Assembly (NCBI RefSeq): GCF_026004115.1
Contig: NZ_BPIM01000001.1
Location: 1,759,501 to 1,823,500, forward strand
Reading direction: 5' to 3'
DNA from: Meiothermus sp.
GTDB lineage: Bacteria; Deinococcota; Deinococci; Deinococcales; Thermaceae
Length of the DNA stretch: 64,000 nucleotides
Part shown: piece after piece, positions 44,654-53,553 of the stretch
How positions within the stretch are numbered: position 1 is the first letter of the stretch
Layout: every line of letters starts with the position of its first letter
Position numbers and translations under genes: made by a program
The notes under the pieces: model-generated
Seen by the model: the letters and a program-made list of their open reading frames with translations, nothing else
Told to the model about the DNA's origin: nothing
Database searches by the model: none

Positions 44654-45850
44654 GTGACCTATCCCGAGGCGGTGGAGTGGTTGTTTGCCCAGAGTCGCGC
44701 CGGGGCCCCCAGGGGTTTATCGCGGATTCGAGAACTGTTGCAACGTCTGGGCCATCCAGAAGCCTTGTTTCCCGCTGTTCATGTGATTGGAACCAACGGC
44801 AAAGGCAGTGTGGTGGCCTACCTCGAGGCGGCCTTCAAGGCGGCTGACGAGCCCTATGGCGCCACTACCAGCCCACACCTGATAGACTTCCGTGAGCGTA
44901 TCCGCACCCATCAGGGCCCGATTCCCGAGGCCGAGGTGGTGCGATTTGTGGAGTGGGCCCGGGGCCAGCATTTCCAGGAACCGGTGGCTTTCTTCGACCT
45001 TACCACAGCGCTGGCGTTTCGGCATTTTGCATCGATCGGTGTTCGCATGGCAGCCGTGGAGGCCGGGGTGGGGGGGGTGCTGGATGCCACCCATGCGCTG
45101 TCCGATGTGCGGGTTACGGTAATTACCAATATCGGCGAGGATCACCTCGAGACCCTGGGGGGCTCGCTGGAGGGGGTGGCCAGGGACAAAGCGGGGGCCA
45201 TTCGGGCCGGGGTTCCGGTGGTGACCGGGGCCGAGGGGCTTGGGCTGGAGGTGATCCGTAGCATAGCCGCCGAGCGAGCGGCCCCGTTGTATGTGCTCTC
45301 GGAGGGCGGCCCTATTTTCGATCTGCTGGTGCAACCTTCTTTACGGGGCCGGTTTCAATGGCAAAATGCCCGCCTTGCAGCGGCGGTGCTGCGCTTGCTG
45401 GGTTGCGCCGAAACAGTGATATCCACAGGTTTATCCACAGCCGTGCATCCAGGCCGGATGCAGGAGATTAGCTACCGGGGCACGCCGGTGGTGCTCGATG
45501 GGGCACACAACCCCCCGGCGGCCCGGGCCCTGGTTGGCGAACTCGAGGGCTTTCACCTGGTGTTTGGCGCTTTCCCCCGCAAGGACTACCACACCATCCT
45601 GCAAACCCTGCTGCCCAGGGCCAGAAGTGTGCGCTATACCTACGCCGCCAGGGGTGCCCTGCGGGCGGAGGCGCTTATTCAGGAATACCCGGCTCCCTAC
45701 TTTGAAAACCCGCTGGAAGCCCTGGAGCATGCAGTTGAGGCGGCTCGAGCGGACGGAAAACCGGTCCTGGTAACGGGCTCTTTGTACCTGGTGGGGGAGA
45801 TGCTCCGCCTGCTACTGCCTTCGACCAACACTCCTATTAAAGCGGTTTGA
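44654..45850 (+). CDS. folC: Folylpolyglutamate synthase/dihydrofolate synthase
   Basis: Mur-ligase-like enzyme adding glutamate to folates. VIGTNGKGSVVAYLEA near residue 42 is the ATP P-loop, SPHLIDFRERIR the folate-binding region, TVITNIGEDHLETLGG the Mg-binding segment and VLDGAHNPPAARALV the C-terminal Asp-x-x-His-Asn motif. About 398 aa, normal. GTG 44654 fits the conserved TYPEAVEWLF start; a longer open frame upstream overlaps the divergent gene and has no homology. Confidence 0.93.
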   Translation: MTYPEAVEWLFAQSRAGAPRGLSRIRELLQRLGHPEALFPAVHVIGTNGKGSVVAYLEAAFKAADEPYGATTSPHLIDFRERIRTHQGPIPEAEVVRFVEWARGQHFQEPVAFFDLTTALAFRHFASIGVRMAAVEAGVGGVLDATHALSDVRVTVITNIGEDHLETLGGSLEGVARDKAGAIRAGVPVVTGAEGLGLEVIRSIAAERAAPLYVLSEGGPIFDLLVQPSLRGRFQWQNARLAAAVLRLLGCAETVISTGLSTAVHPGRMQEISYRGTPVVLDGAHNPPAARALVGELEGFHLVFGAFPRKDYHTILQTLLPRARSVRYTYAARGALRAEALIQEYPAPYFENPLEALEHAVEAARADGKPVLVTGSLYLVGEMLRLLLPSTNTPIKAV

Positions 45851-45912
45851 TGGACGCTGTTTTGGAAAACAGAAACCCCCCCAGATACGGGGAGGCCTGG
45901 ATAGCCAGGGCG

Positions 45913-46827
45913 CTACCGGACGGTCAGGTTGATGGTTTGCAACGGTGGATCGCTGGGCGAGGCCCCGATGGGGCGGACTTCGTAGGTGATGGGGCCGGGG
46001 CCAGGGTCGGAACGATAGCTCCAACCGCAGGTCGCATCGAGGGGCACATCCCGGCTGCCCACAATCCGTTCACCGCGTTTGACCGTGACGGTGTAGCCTT
46101 GTCCTGCCCCTTCACCGCCGAAACGGAAAGGGCGGGCTACGGTCTGACCATCGCTAAAGGATAGGGTGAAGTCTTTGGTGCAATCGGCGGCGGTTCCGGC
46201 AGCCGCCGCCACCGTGACCCGAATGCTGGTAGTGGCCCTGGCACCGCGCACCTCGTAGGTATGTTCCCCCGCCATCGGGGGCGGCACGGCCAGCGTCCAG
46301 GTGCCGTCGGGGTTCACCGTGACCCGGCCCAGGCTGGTGTTGTCTTCGAAGACCTCGAGCTCTTCCCCCGGTGTGCCCACCCCCCGCAACTGGAAAGTGC
46401 CAGCGGGCACCTGAGCGCCGCTGACAGGGTCGCTGATTTGCAGATTACCCGCAGGTGCAGGTACGGTGAAACTCAAATCTGTGCCGGGCCCAAGGTTGTT
46501 TCCTTGGGTGTCCACTGGCTGTAGGGTGAGGGTGTAGTTGCCGGGTGCACCAAAGTTGAAACCCGGCAAAGCCCAGCGTCCGTCGCTTCCGATTCGTAGC
46601 GGTGACCCCACCTTGTTGCCGTTCAGCAGCAGCTGGATAAAACCCCCTGGGGTGCCGGTGCCGCTCAAATCTACCGTGGGCCCCTGCAGCGTGCCGGGAG
46701 CGGGCGTGGTGAGGGTGGGTGCAATGGCTGCACTACCCGGGCGGCCCATACAGAAGAATAAGAGGATGAGCAGAAGAATGGCGCCCAGCAGTTTGATCCA
46801 ATCGTAGGTCGTCCAGGCTCTGGCCAT
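45913..46827 (-). CDS. Membrane-anchored Ig-like repeat protein
   Basis: 304 aa. A single N-terminal membrane segment (LLGAILLLILLFFCMG) is followed by a Pro/Thr-rich stretch and at least two bacterial Ig-like modules with internal similarity: TVDLSGTGTPGGFIQLLLNG and TFQLRGVGTPGEELEVFEDN share the G-T/V-G-T-P-G core and lead to DGRWALPGF / DGTWTLAVP. A third module follows. Probably displayed outside the cytoplasmic membrane. It starts three bases after the stop of the coiled-coil gene, so they form one operon and perhaps one complex. Confidence 0.75.
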   Translation of the reverse strand: MARAWTTYDWIKLLGAILLLILLFFCMGRPGSAAIAPTLTTPAPGTLQGPTVDLSGTGTPGGFIQLLLNGNKVGSPLRIGSDGRWALPGFNFGAPGNYTLTLQPVDTQGNNLGPGTDLSFTVPAPAGNLQISDPVSGAQVPAGTFQLRGVGTPGEELEVFEDNTSLGRVTVNPDGTWTLAVPPPMAGEHTYEVRGARATTSIRVTVAAAAGTAADCTKDFTLSFSDGQTVARPFRFGGEGAGQGYTVTVKRGERIVGSRDVPLDATCGWSYRSDPGPGPITYEVRPIGASPSDPPLQTINLTVR

Positions 46828-46830
46828 GGG

Positions 46831-49185
46831 CTATTCCTCCCTTCCAGCCGTGAGGCGGGCGATGTATTCCTGGAACCCTGCTTCGTCGCCCCGTACCAGG
46901 TAGGCCGCCTGGCGGCTCCAGGTGGGAATGCTGGGGGCGAAGCTTATGCCGGCGGCCTCGATGGCGGCGTGTAGCTGGCCCTCGGTGGCCGCTTCCAGGG
47001 CTTCGAAGGTAGTGATGCCGGCGGCTACCAGCGCATCGCGGATTTTGGGGCCAATGCCCTCGATGCGGGTCAGGTCGTCGGCCTTGCGGCGGGTACCTCC
47101 GGCGGTGGCGCGGCTGAGTTTGTAGACCCCGCGCACAAAGCGGCGGGCCTCCACAATCCATTCGTCAAACTCAAGATCTTTGCCAGTGACTTCACGCAGC
47201 CGTGCCTCGGGTGTGCTAGCCAGGTCTTCGAAGGTTTTGATGCCTGCTTCCCATAGCTTTTGCTGGTAGGTGTTGCCGATGCCCTCGATCACCCCCAGGG
47301 GGTCGTGGCCTTCGGGCACCACTTCGGCCCGGAAGGTGCGGCTCTGGGTGACGCGGTAGCCGATCACTTCCTTGGTTTGTCTGGGTTTGGCTTTGCGCGG
47401 TTTGGCAGAACGGGCGGGTGTTGGAGCGGCGGCGGCCCCAGTAGCTTCGGCCTCCGATACCCTGGTCTGCATGGCCGCGAGGTTGGTAGCCAGGGCATCG
47501 TAGTCGGCGGTGCGTTCCTGGGCTTTGACCAGCCTGGCCTCATAATCGGCGATGCGGGCTTGCAGGGCGGTGTAGTTGGCCCGCATCTGGTTTTGGTCTT
47601 CCTGGGCTTTTTTGAGACTTGCTTCGTAGTCGGAGATACGGGCCTGCAAGGCCAGGTAGTTGGCCTTGTACTGCTCCAGTTCGGCCTTACTGCTTTGGAC
47701 AGCCACCAGCTCCTTGCGCAAGCCCTCGACCTCTCCGGAAAACCAGTTGCGTTCTTCCTCGGCCCTGGCCAGCCGGGCGCGCAGGTCTGAGAGTTCACGG
47801 CGCACTGCTTCCAGATCCTGATAGGCGCCCTGGGCCTGGTTCAGGTCGGCCCTAAGCTTTTCGACCTCGGCCAGGAGCTTGTTGCGCTCGGCGATCACGT
47901 TGTTACTATCAGTGCTCAGGTTGTCCAGGCGCTTTTGCAGCCCCTCCACTTCGGCCCGCAGGTGGTCGCGTTCGCCCGCTACGGCTTCGATGCGCTTGCG
48001 CAGGGCCTCCAACTCGACCGCGTACTGGTTGCGTTCGTTATGGATGGCCACGATACGGGTCTCGAGCTCAGCAGGCTGCAGGTTGCCCAACCGGGCCCGA
48101 ATGGCCTCCAGAGCGCTCAGGCTGCCCTGCAAGCCCGATAGCTGGGTGCTGAGCCGGGCCGATTCTTGCCGCGCGTGGTCGCGCTCTTGCTCCAGGGCGT
48201 TCAGGCGCTTTTGCAGGCTCTGGAGTTCGCTGGATAGCTGGCCTTTTTCACCCTCGAGAGTCTGGATACGGGCCTCGTAGCGGGCCTGGATTTTTTGCTG
48301 GTCGGCCTCGAGGGTGGCGTAGCGGGCCTGCAAAGCGCTAAACTCGTTCTTGTAGCGCTCGATTTCAGCTTCCATGGCGGCCACTTTGCCCTGGTCGGCC
48401 TCGAGGCTCTGGATGCGATCCCGCAACGCCTGAAGCTCATTCAGAGCCACCTGATATTCGCCACGCAACCGGTTTAGTTCTGCCCTGGCGCCCTCGGCCT
48501 CTTTCTGAAGGGCAGCGAAGTGGGCCTCGAGTTCTTCAGGCTGCTTGCTACCGAAGCGCTGGCGTAAGCCCTCCCAAACGGCCATCAGTCCGTCCATGCC
48601 GGCTAGCTTGCCGCTCAGGTTAGCGGTTTCAGACTTCTGCGCGTCGCGATCCTGGCGCAGGGCTTCTACCTGACGGCTCAGCACCGCCATCTCGCCCTGG
48701 TAGCCCAGAATTTGGGCAGAAAGTCGATTGCGCTCGCCCTCGAGCTGCTCAAATCGGGCCTGTAGCCCACTGTACTCGGCCTGAAGCCTGTCCCGCTCGC
48801 CCTGAAGGGCGCCCAGGCGGGCTTGCAGGTTGGCAAGCTGGGTCTTGAGGTTCTCAAAATCCTTGAGTTGTCCTTCCAACCCCTGAATTTTGAGGGTGGC
48901 GGCATCCAGCTCTTTGCTCACTGTGGCGAAGCTAGCCTTCAGCGCCTCAAAATCCTTGAGCTGCCCCCGCAGCCCCGAGAGTTCCTGTTCAGCCTGCGCC
49001 AGTTTGGACTGGGTGGCCTTATAGCCGGTTAGATCGGCCTGAAGCCGACCCAGTTCGGCCTGAGCCTCGGTAAGCTGGTTTTGCAGCCGCAGGGTATTGC
49101 CTCGGAAAAGCCAGCTCAAAAGCCAGCCCAGGAGCCAGAAAATCAGGCCTCCCAAAAGAAAACTGCACCACTCAATCCATCCCAT
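46831..49185 (-). CDS. Membrane-anchored long coiled-coil protein with tandem HhH domains
   Basis: 784 aa. An N-terminal membrane helix (FLLGGLIFWLLGWLLSWLF) is followed by some 540 residues of almost uninterrupted heptad coiled coil with internal copies such as GLRGQLKDFEALK and GLEGQLKDFENLK. A basic linker (SAKPRKAKPRQTKEV) precedes two helix-hairpin-helix units: GVIEGIGNTYQQKLWEAGI and TRIEGIGPKIRDALVAAGI, each with TFE(D/A)L. HhH units of this form bind DNA or assemble proteins. The function is unknown. ATG 49185 follows GAGGAGGG. Confidence 0.8.
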   Translation of the reverse strand: MGWIEWCSFLLGGLIFWLLGWLLSWLFRGNTLRLQNQLTEAQAELGRLQADLTGYKATQSKLAQAEQELSGLRGQLKDFEALKASFATVSKELDAATLKIQGLEGQLKDFENLKTQLANLQARLGALQGERDRLQAEYSGLQARFEQLEGERNRLSAQILGYQGEMAVLSRQVEALRQDRDAQKSETANLSGKLAGMDGLMAVWEGLRQRFGSKQPEELEAHFAALQKEAEGARAELNRLRGEYQVALNELQALRDRIQSLEADQGKVAAMEAEIERYKNEFSALQARYATLEADQQKIQARYEARIQTLEGEKGQLSSELQSLQKRLNALEQERDHARQESARLSTQLSGLQGSLSALEAIRARLGNLQPAELETRIVAIHNERNQYAVELEALRKRIEAVAGERDHLRAEVEGLQKRLDNLSTDSNNVIAERNKLLAEVEKLRADLNQAQGAYQDLEAVRRELSDLRARLARAEEERNWFSGEVEGLRKELVAVQSSKAELEQYKANYLALQARISDYEASLKKAQEDQNQMRANYTALQARIADYEARLVKAQERTADYDALATNLAAMQTRVSEAEATGAAAAPTPARSAKPRKAKPRQTKEVIGYRVTQSRTFRAEVVPEGHDPLGVIEGIGNTYQQKLWEAGIKTFEDLASTPEARLREVTGKDLEFDEWIVEARRFVRGVYKLSRATAGGTRRKADDLTRIEGIGPKIRDALVAAGITTFEALEAATEGQLHAAIEAAGISFAPSIPTWSRQAAYLVRGDEAGFQEYIARLTAGREE

Positions 49186-49478
49186 GAACCCTCCTCGACG
49201 CACTGTTTTAGCAATACCGGAAAAGATGGGGAACCTACTAGCTAGTTTAACAAAACCAGGTGTAAAAAATGCAAAAAGTCTTGCAAAAATCCAGCGTGCA
49301 CTCTATCGCTTGATTTCAGTTGACCACACCTCGCAGACCGCATGTCTGGGAGAAGGTAGGCTTGTGCACCCCACCTTGACGGGATGATCGATCAGTGCGA
49401 GCTGTCCGGTAAAGCAATGGCCGGATTGGGCTGGTGTCTGTGCAAACCGCTTTCAGTTGTGGCGCTTTGGTAAGCAAG

Positions 49479-50834
49479 CTATGAGCCTAGTACTTCGTCC
49501 AACGTTTCGGCCAGGGCGTTCACCATCTGATCTACCTCAGCCTCTGTAATCACCAAAGGAGGCGCTATGGCAAAGCCGGTGTCGTTGCAGCGTACAATCA
49601 CCCCTTTTTCACGACTTACCTTCATCAGCTTTGCACCCATGCCTTTGGATGCATCGAAGGTCTTTTTGCTGGTTTTGTCCTCTACCACCTCTACCAGCGC
49701 CATCAGGCCCTTACCGCGCACATTGCCCACGTGGGGATGGGATTCCAGTTCTTGTAGCCGTCTGAGAAGCTGCTCACCGCGTTCGGCGGCATTCTGCCAG
49801 AGCCGCTCGCGTTCGATGATGTCAATGTTGACCAGCGCCACCGCACAGGCCACCGGGTGTCCCGAGTAGGTGAAGCCGTGCATGAACATCCGGTCGGGGG
49901 CCGAGATGCGCTCGAATATCTCGGGGGTAATGCCCACCCCACCCAGCGGGATGTACCCCGAGGTGATGCCTTTGGCAAAGCTGGTGATATCGGCCTGGAA
50001 GCCATAGGTGGTCTGGGCGAACATCGCACCGGTGCGCCCAAAGCCAGTAATGACCTCATCGGCAATGAGCAGGATATCGTGCTCCTTAAGAATAGAGGCA
50101 ACGGCCTGCCAGTAACCTTCGGGAGGCGGCACCACCCCGCCGGCCCCCTGCACCGGCTCCCCGATGAAAGCGGCAATGGTTTGCGCCCCTTCACGGGCAA
50201 TCAGATCCTCGAGCTCCCTGGCCAGCATGCCTACAAACTCTGCCTCCGAAAGCCCCGGGTTGTTGCGATAGGCCAGCGGCGCGCTCAGGTACAAAAAACC
50301 GGGCGGCAAGGGCCCAAAATCAGCATGGTAGGCCGGTACGCCGGTGGCGGCCAGCGCACCCATGGCGATGCCATGATAGGCCATGCGGCGCGAGATAATC
50401 TTGGTTTTTTCAGGCTTGCCCGACAAAGCCCAGTAGTAGCGGGCAATTTTTATGGCGGTCTCGTTGGACTCGGCCCCCCCAGAGGTGAACTGGAAGTGCG
50501 AGTGGTGCGGTAAAAGCTGGTGCATCCTGGTGGCCAGCTCAATTACCGGAGGAGTAGCCAGCCCAAAGAAGGTGGGCTGGAAGGCCAGCCGGGCCATCTG
50601 CTCGCGGGCTACTTCGGCCAGTTCGGTGCGCCCATAGCCTACGTTTACGTTCCAAAGCCCAGCGAACCCGTCGATGTACCATTTGCCTTCAGTGTCGCGC
50701 ACTTTGGAGCCCTTCCCCTCAACCAACACCACCGGGCCACCCTGTTTGTGGCGGTGCAGGTTGGTTACGGGGTGCAGGTGGTGGGCAATATCTTGTTCGA
50801 TGAGTTGCTCGGTATTCCAGGTCAGGGTGTTCAT
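49479..50834 (-). CDS. Class III (omega-type) aminotransferase
   Basis: 451 aa PLP enzyme. FTSGGAESNETAIKIAR binds the cofactor phosphate, EPVQGAGGVVPPPEGY and LLIADEVITGFGRTG (Asp stacking on PLP) are class III hallmarks, and ITSFAKGITSGYIPLGG holds the Schiff-base Lys. HANDS-free features such as FAGLWNVNVGYGRTEL near residue 56 fit the beta-alanine/putrescine:pyruvate group. Substrate unknown. A dispersed repeat (copy 3) starts 17 bases upstream of the ATG, so the promoter must lie within or beyond it. Confidence 0.89.
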   Translation of the reverse strand: MNTLTWNTEQLIEQDIAHHLHPVTNLHRHKQGGPVVLVEGKGSKVRDTEGKWYIDGFAGLWNVNVGYGRTELAEVAREQMARLAFQPTFFGLATPPVIELATRMHQLLPHHSHFQFTSGGAESNETAIKIARYYWALSGKPEKTKIISRRMAYHGIAMGALAATGVPAYHADFGPLPPGFLYLSAPLAYRNNPGLSEAEFVGMLARELEDLIAREGAQTIAAFIGEPVQGAGGVVPPPEGYWQAVASILKEHDILLIADEVITGFGRTGAMFAQTTYGFQADITSFAKGITSGYIPLGGVGITPEIFERISAPDRMFMHGFTYSGHPVACAVALVNIDIIERERLWQNAAERGEQLLRRLQELESHPHVGNVRGKGLMALVEVVEDKTSKKTFDASKGMGAKLMKVSREKGVIVRCNDTGFAIAPPLVITEAEVDQMVNALAETLDEVLGS

Positions 50835-50851
50835 AGATGCCCTTGATTCTA

Positions 50852-50979
50852 ATACCAGATTCGGTTAGTTCGGCGCCGAAGGGTGACGAACTAACCCGAC
50901 CGAAGGGAGTGCTCTAGGATTCAAAAAGACAACCTATGGGTTTTTGGTTTTTTTGAACTGTCTTTTTTGAATCCGGTAT
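50852..50979 (-). repeat. Dispersed palindromic repeat, copy 3 (short form, 128 bp)
   Basis: Inverted relative to copy 2 and of exactly the same length. Starts ATACCAGATTCGGTTAGTTC and ends TTTTTGAATCCGGTAT. The dyad GGTTAGTTCG.../CGAACTAACC forms hairpin one, and GATTCAAAAAGACA pairs with TGTCTTTTTTGAATC as hairpin two. The junction block is the reverse complement of the copy 2 AGAGCACTCCCTTCGGTCGG block. It lies directly upstream of the aminotransferase. Confidence 0.9.
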
Positions 50980-51117
50980 AACTCCTGGTGGAATGCGGTG
51001 GAGGGGAGACGGCTGGCTCGAGCTGGCCTTCTCCCCGTATTGACCTGCGTCATGCAACCGTAATGCTGCTATCAGGGCCATTGCCACCGGGTCACAATCC
51101 CGAAAGTATCGCATAGT

Positions 51118-52485
51118 ATGCTCTGCTTTGTGACTGCCGATATACGGCGTGAGATATTCAAAATTGCCTTGCCGGTCAGCCTCGAGTCCACCGTTCAACT
51201 GGCCCTGGGCTTTGTCAACCAGGTGATCGTAGGTACCCTGGGTACCGCCACCATTGCAGCGGTGGGCCTGGCCAACAACGTGCTGTTTATCGGCATTCTG
51301 TGCCTGAACACCCTGGGGGCGGGTTGCGCCATTCTGGCCAGCCGGGCCCGGGGGCGGGGTGATGAGGCGGCGGTAAAACGTATCGTGAGCTTCTTCATCG
51401 GTTTCTCGCTGGTGCTGGCGCTCCTGCTGGCCTTGCCCCTGGGGCTGGGGGCTTCCTCTTTCTTGAAACTGGTCGGCGCAGATCCGGAAATCACTTCTAT
51501 CGGCGGGCCCTATCTTTCCCTGGTGGCGCTTTCTTTACCCCTGATTACCCTGAGCGTGGTGAGCAGCGCGGCGTTTCGTAGTATCGGTAGAGCGCGGATT
51601 CCGATGCTGGTCACCATCCCGGCCATTACCCTGATACCCCTGTTGTCGTGGTTGTTCGTGTTTCCCCTCGAGATGGGGGCGGTGGGGGCGGCCGTGGCGG
51701 CGCTGGTGGCGCAGGGGGTGCGGGCGCTGGTGCTGCTTGGGCTACTCTTCGGGAGCCCCTGGGGGCTGCGCTGGACTTGGCCCGACCTGGGGCAAGCGCG
51801 GCGCCTTCTGGGCGAAGCCGTGCCCCTGGTGCTGCCACTGTTCATTACCGAGGTGGTCTTTAGCGGCGGGGTGTTTTTGTTCGCCTTGTTGTTTGAACGT
51901 TTAGGAACGCAAGAACTGGCGGTGTTCCAGATTGTCAGCAACCTCGAGATGGTCTTTATCACAGCCTCGGCGGGCCTGCACTATGCTGCTACCGTGCTGG
52001 TAGCCCAGGCCATTGGGCGGGCCGATTCCCCCGGGGTCTGGGGGGTTTCACGCCTGATCTGGCGCATTGGCCTAATTTCGGCGGCCATCTTTGGGTTGGT
52101 TTTCGCTTTGTTTGCTTTTCTGCTGCCCCTGCTCTACCCCAACACCACCCCCCAGGTGCAACAGTGGGCCTTTTGGGCGGTACTGCTCAATGCCCTGTTT
52201 CAACCGGTCAAGGTCTCTAACTTCATCTTTTTTGGCACTTTGGCCAGCGGTGGCGACACCCGGTTTTTGCTGCTCTCCGATTTCGTTACGGTGTTTTTGG
52301 TAGGCTTGCCGCTGGCCTGGTTGCTGGCTTTCCCAATGGGTTTGGGCTTGTGGGGTATTTTCCTGGGGCGGCTCCTGGGCGAGGAGACCGTGCGGGTAGC
52401 CATGTTCTTGTGGCGTTACCGGGGTGGGCAGTGGTTCCGGCTGGATTCAAAGGCCAGAGCCCTGGCTGCAGGCAATTCGACATAA
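51118..52485 (+). CDS. MATE-family efflux transporter
   Basis: 455 aa with 12 predicted membrane helices in two six-helix halves. The N-terminus EIFKIALPVSLESTVQLALGFVNQVIVGTLG, given here by IALPVSLESTVQLA and VNQVIVGTLG, is the conserved first helix pair of MATE sodium- or proton-coupled drug and metabolite exporters. Substrates cannot be predicted. The ATG at 51118 has no strong ribosome-binding site; GTG 51130 is an alternative nearer the homologous start. Confidence 0.9.
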   Translation: MLCFVTADIRREIFKIALPVSLESTVQLALGFVNQVIVGTLGTATIAAVGLANNVLFIGILCLNTLGAGCAILASRARGRGDEAAVKRIVSFFIGFSLVLALLLALPLGLGASSFLKLVGADPEITSIGGPYLSLVALSLPLITLSVVSSAAFRSIGRARIPMLVTIPAITLIPLLSWLFVFPLEMGAVGAAVAALVAQGVRALVLLGLLFGSPWGLRWTWPDLGQARRLLGEAVPLVLPLFITEVVFSGGVFLFALLFERLGTQELAVFQIVSNLEMVFITASAGLHYAATVLVAQAIGRADSPGVWGVSRLIWRIGLISAAIFGLVFALFAFLLPLLYPNTTPQVQQWAFWAVLLNALFQPVKVSNFIFFGTLASGGDTRFLLLSDFVTVFLVGLPLAWLLAFPMGLGLWGIFLGRLLGEETVRVAMFLWRYRGGQWFRLDSKARALAAGNST

Positions 52486-52647
52486 ATTCCCAGACACTTT
52501 TTCACTTTTAGCAAAGACCTGGAACAACCTGCCTCAAGCAGAAAGGCTAAGTGCCAGTTAAGCCCGTAGCGGTCATTGCCTCCAGACAGTGCCGAACGTC
52601 CGATTGAAGTCGATGCCCGATATGCCTTGAGAAATCCGAACGCTTTT

Positions 52648-52678
52648 TTGTCTGGAGTACAAAAATCCGTACTATAAT
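52648..52678 (+). promoter_or_regulatory. Promoter and possible operator of the PaaX-like gene
   Basis: TTGTCT (52648-52653), 19-base spacer, perfect TATAAT (52673-52678), only eight bases before ATG 52687, so the mRNA would be nearly leaderless. AGTAC-8-GTACT (52655-52672) is a dyad filling the spacer and could bind the encoded repressor. Confidence 0.65.
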
Positions 52679-52686
52679 GGGCGGCA

Positions 52687-53466
52687 ATGCGGGCGCGTTC
52701 ATATCTTTTTACCCTCTACATGGAATACCTGTACCCCGAGAACCGTGCCTGGGTGGGGGACTTGATTCGCTGGATGGAGCTGCTGGATTTTAGCGAACCT
52801 GCAGTGCGCGCCGCGGTGTCGCGTAGCGTCAAGCGCGGTTGGATTATCCCCGAGAAAGACGGTCGGCGGGCTTACTATCGGCTTTCTCCCCGCGTGGCCT
52901 GGCAGGTTGAACAGGTGCGGGAGCGACTTTACGGCTATGGCGCACCCTGGGACGGCAAATGGCGCATTCTGGTCTATGCCGTGCCGGAAGCCAAGCGCAC
53001 GGTGCGCGACCGTTTCCGCAACGAGCTAATCCTGCTCGGTTTTGGAACACCGGCGCCGGGGGTCTGGGTAAGCCCCAATGGCTCCCTCGAGGGCGCCCGC
53101 GATCTGGTGGGTTTTTATGGTTTGCAAAGTTACGTGGAACTTTTTCAGGCCGAGCGTTTTTCCAGCACCCCGCCGCTCGAGCTCATCGAAAAATCCTTCA
53201 ACCTTAAAGCCGCCCAGGCCCGCTACCGCGCATTCCTGGCACAAAAACAGCAAAAGCCCAAAAACGCCGAGGAAGCTTTTATATGCCTGACCCACATGAT
53301 CCACCAGGCCCGCAAAAACCTCTTCCTCGACCCCGGCCTGCCGCCCGAGCTCACCCCGCCAGGCTTCCTGGGGCAGCGGGCCAAAGAGCAGTTTTTGGAA
53401 CTCTATACTCTACTCTCCAGGCAGGCCAGACCAATTTTTGAGCTCGAGTCGGTCGCGGCCGACTAA
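52687..53466 (+). CDS. PaaX-family transcriptional repressor
   Basis: 259 aa. The N-terminal winged helix (SYLFTLYMEYLYPENRAWVGDLIRWM, in parts SYLFTLYMEYL and WVGDLIRWMELL; then SEPAVRAAVSRSVKRGWI as recognition segment) and the middle WDGKWRILVYAVPEAKRTVRD are PaaX hallmarks. In other bacteria PaaX is released from DNA by phenylacetyl-CoA. No phenylacetate genes lie nearby, so the target is unknown. The gene is leaderless by promoter position and ends next to an insertion sequence. Confidence 0.88.
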   Translation: MRARSYLFTLYMEYLYPENRAWVGDLIRWMELLDFSEPAVRAAVSRSVKRGWIIPEKDGRRAYYRLSPRVAWQVEQVRERLYGYGAPWDGKWRILVYAVPEAKRTVRDRFRNELILLGFGTPAPGVWVSPNGSLEGARDLVGFYGLQSYVELFQAERFSSTPPLELIEKSFNLKAAQARYRAFLAQKQQKPKNAEEAFICLTHMIHQARKNLFLDPGLPPELTPPGFLGQRAKEQFLELYTLLSRQARPIFELESVAAD

Positions 53467-53522
53467 GTTGCGCCAGGGTAGATTGGCGGAACCGGCGGAT
53501 GCGGCAATCGCCTACCTGGCGC
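53467..53522. other. Long imperfect hairpin after the PaaX-like gene
   Basis: TTGCGCCAGG-G-TAG (53467-53480) pairs with CTACCTGGCGCAA (53510-53522); inner bases continue with mismatches. There is no T run. It may terminate transcription weakly or protect mRNA, and it lies just before the left end of the insertion sequence. Confidence 0.5.
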
Positions 53523-53553
53523 AATTCCCTACGGGCAAGAGATTGAACTGTAG

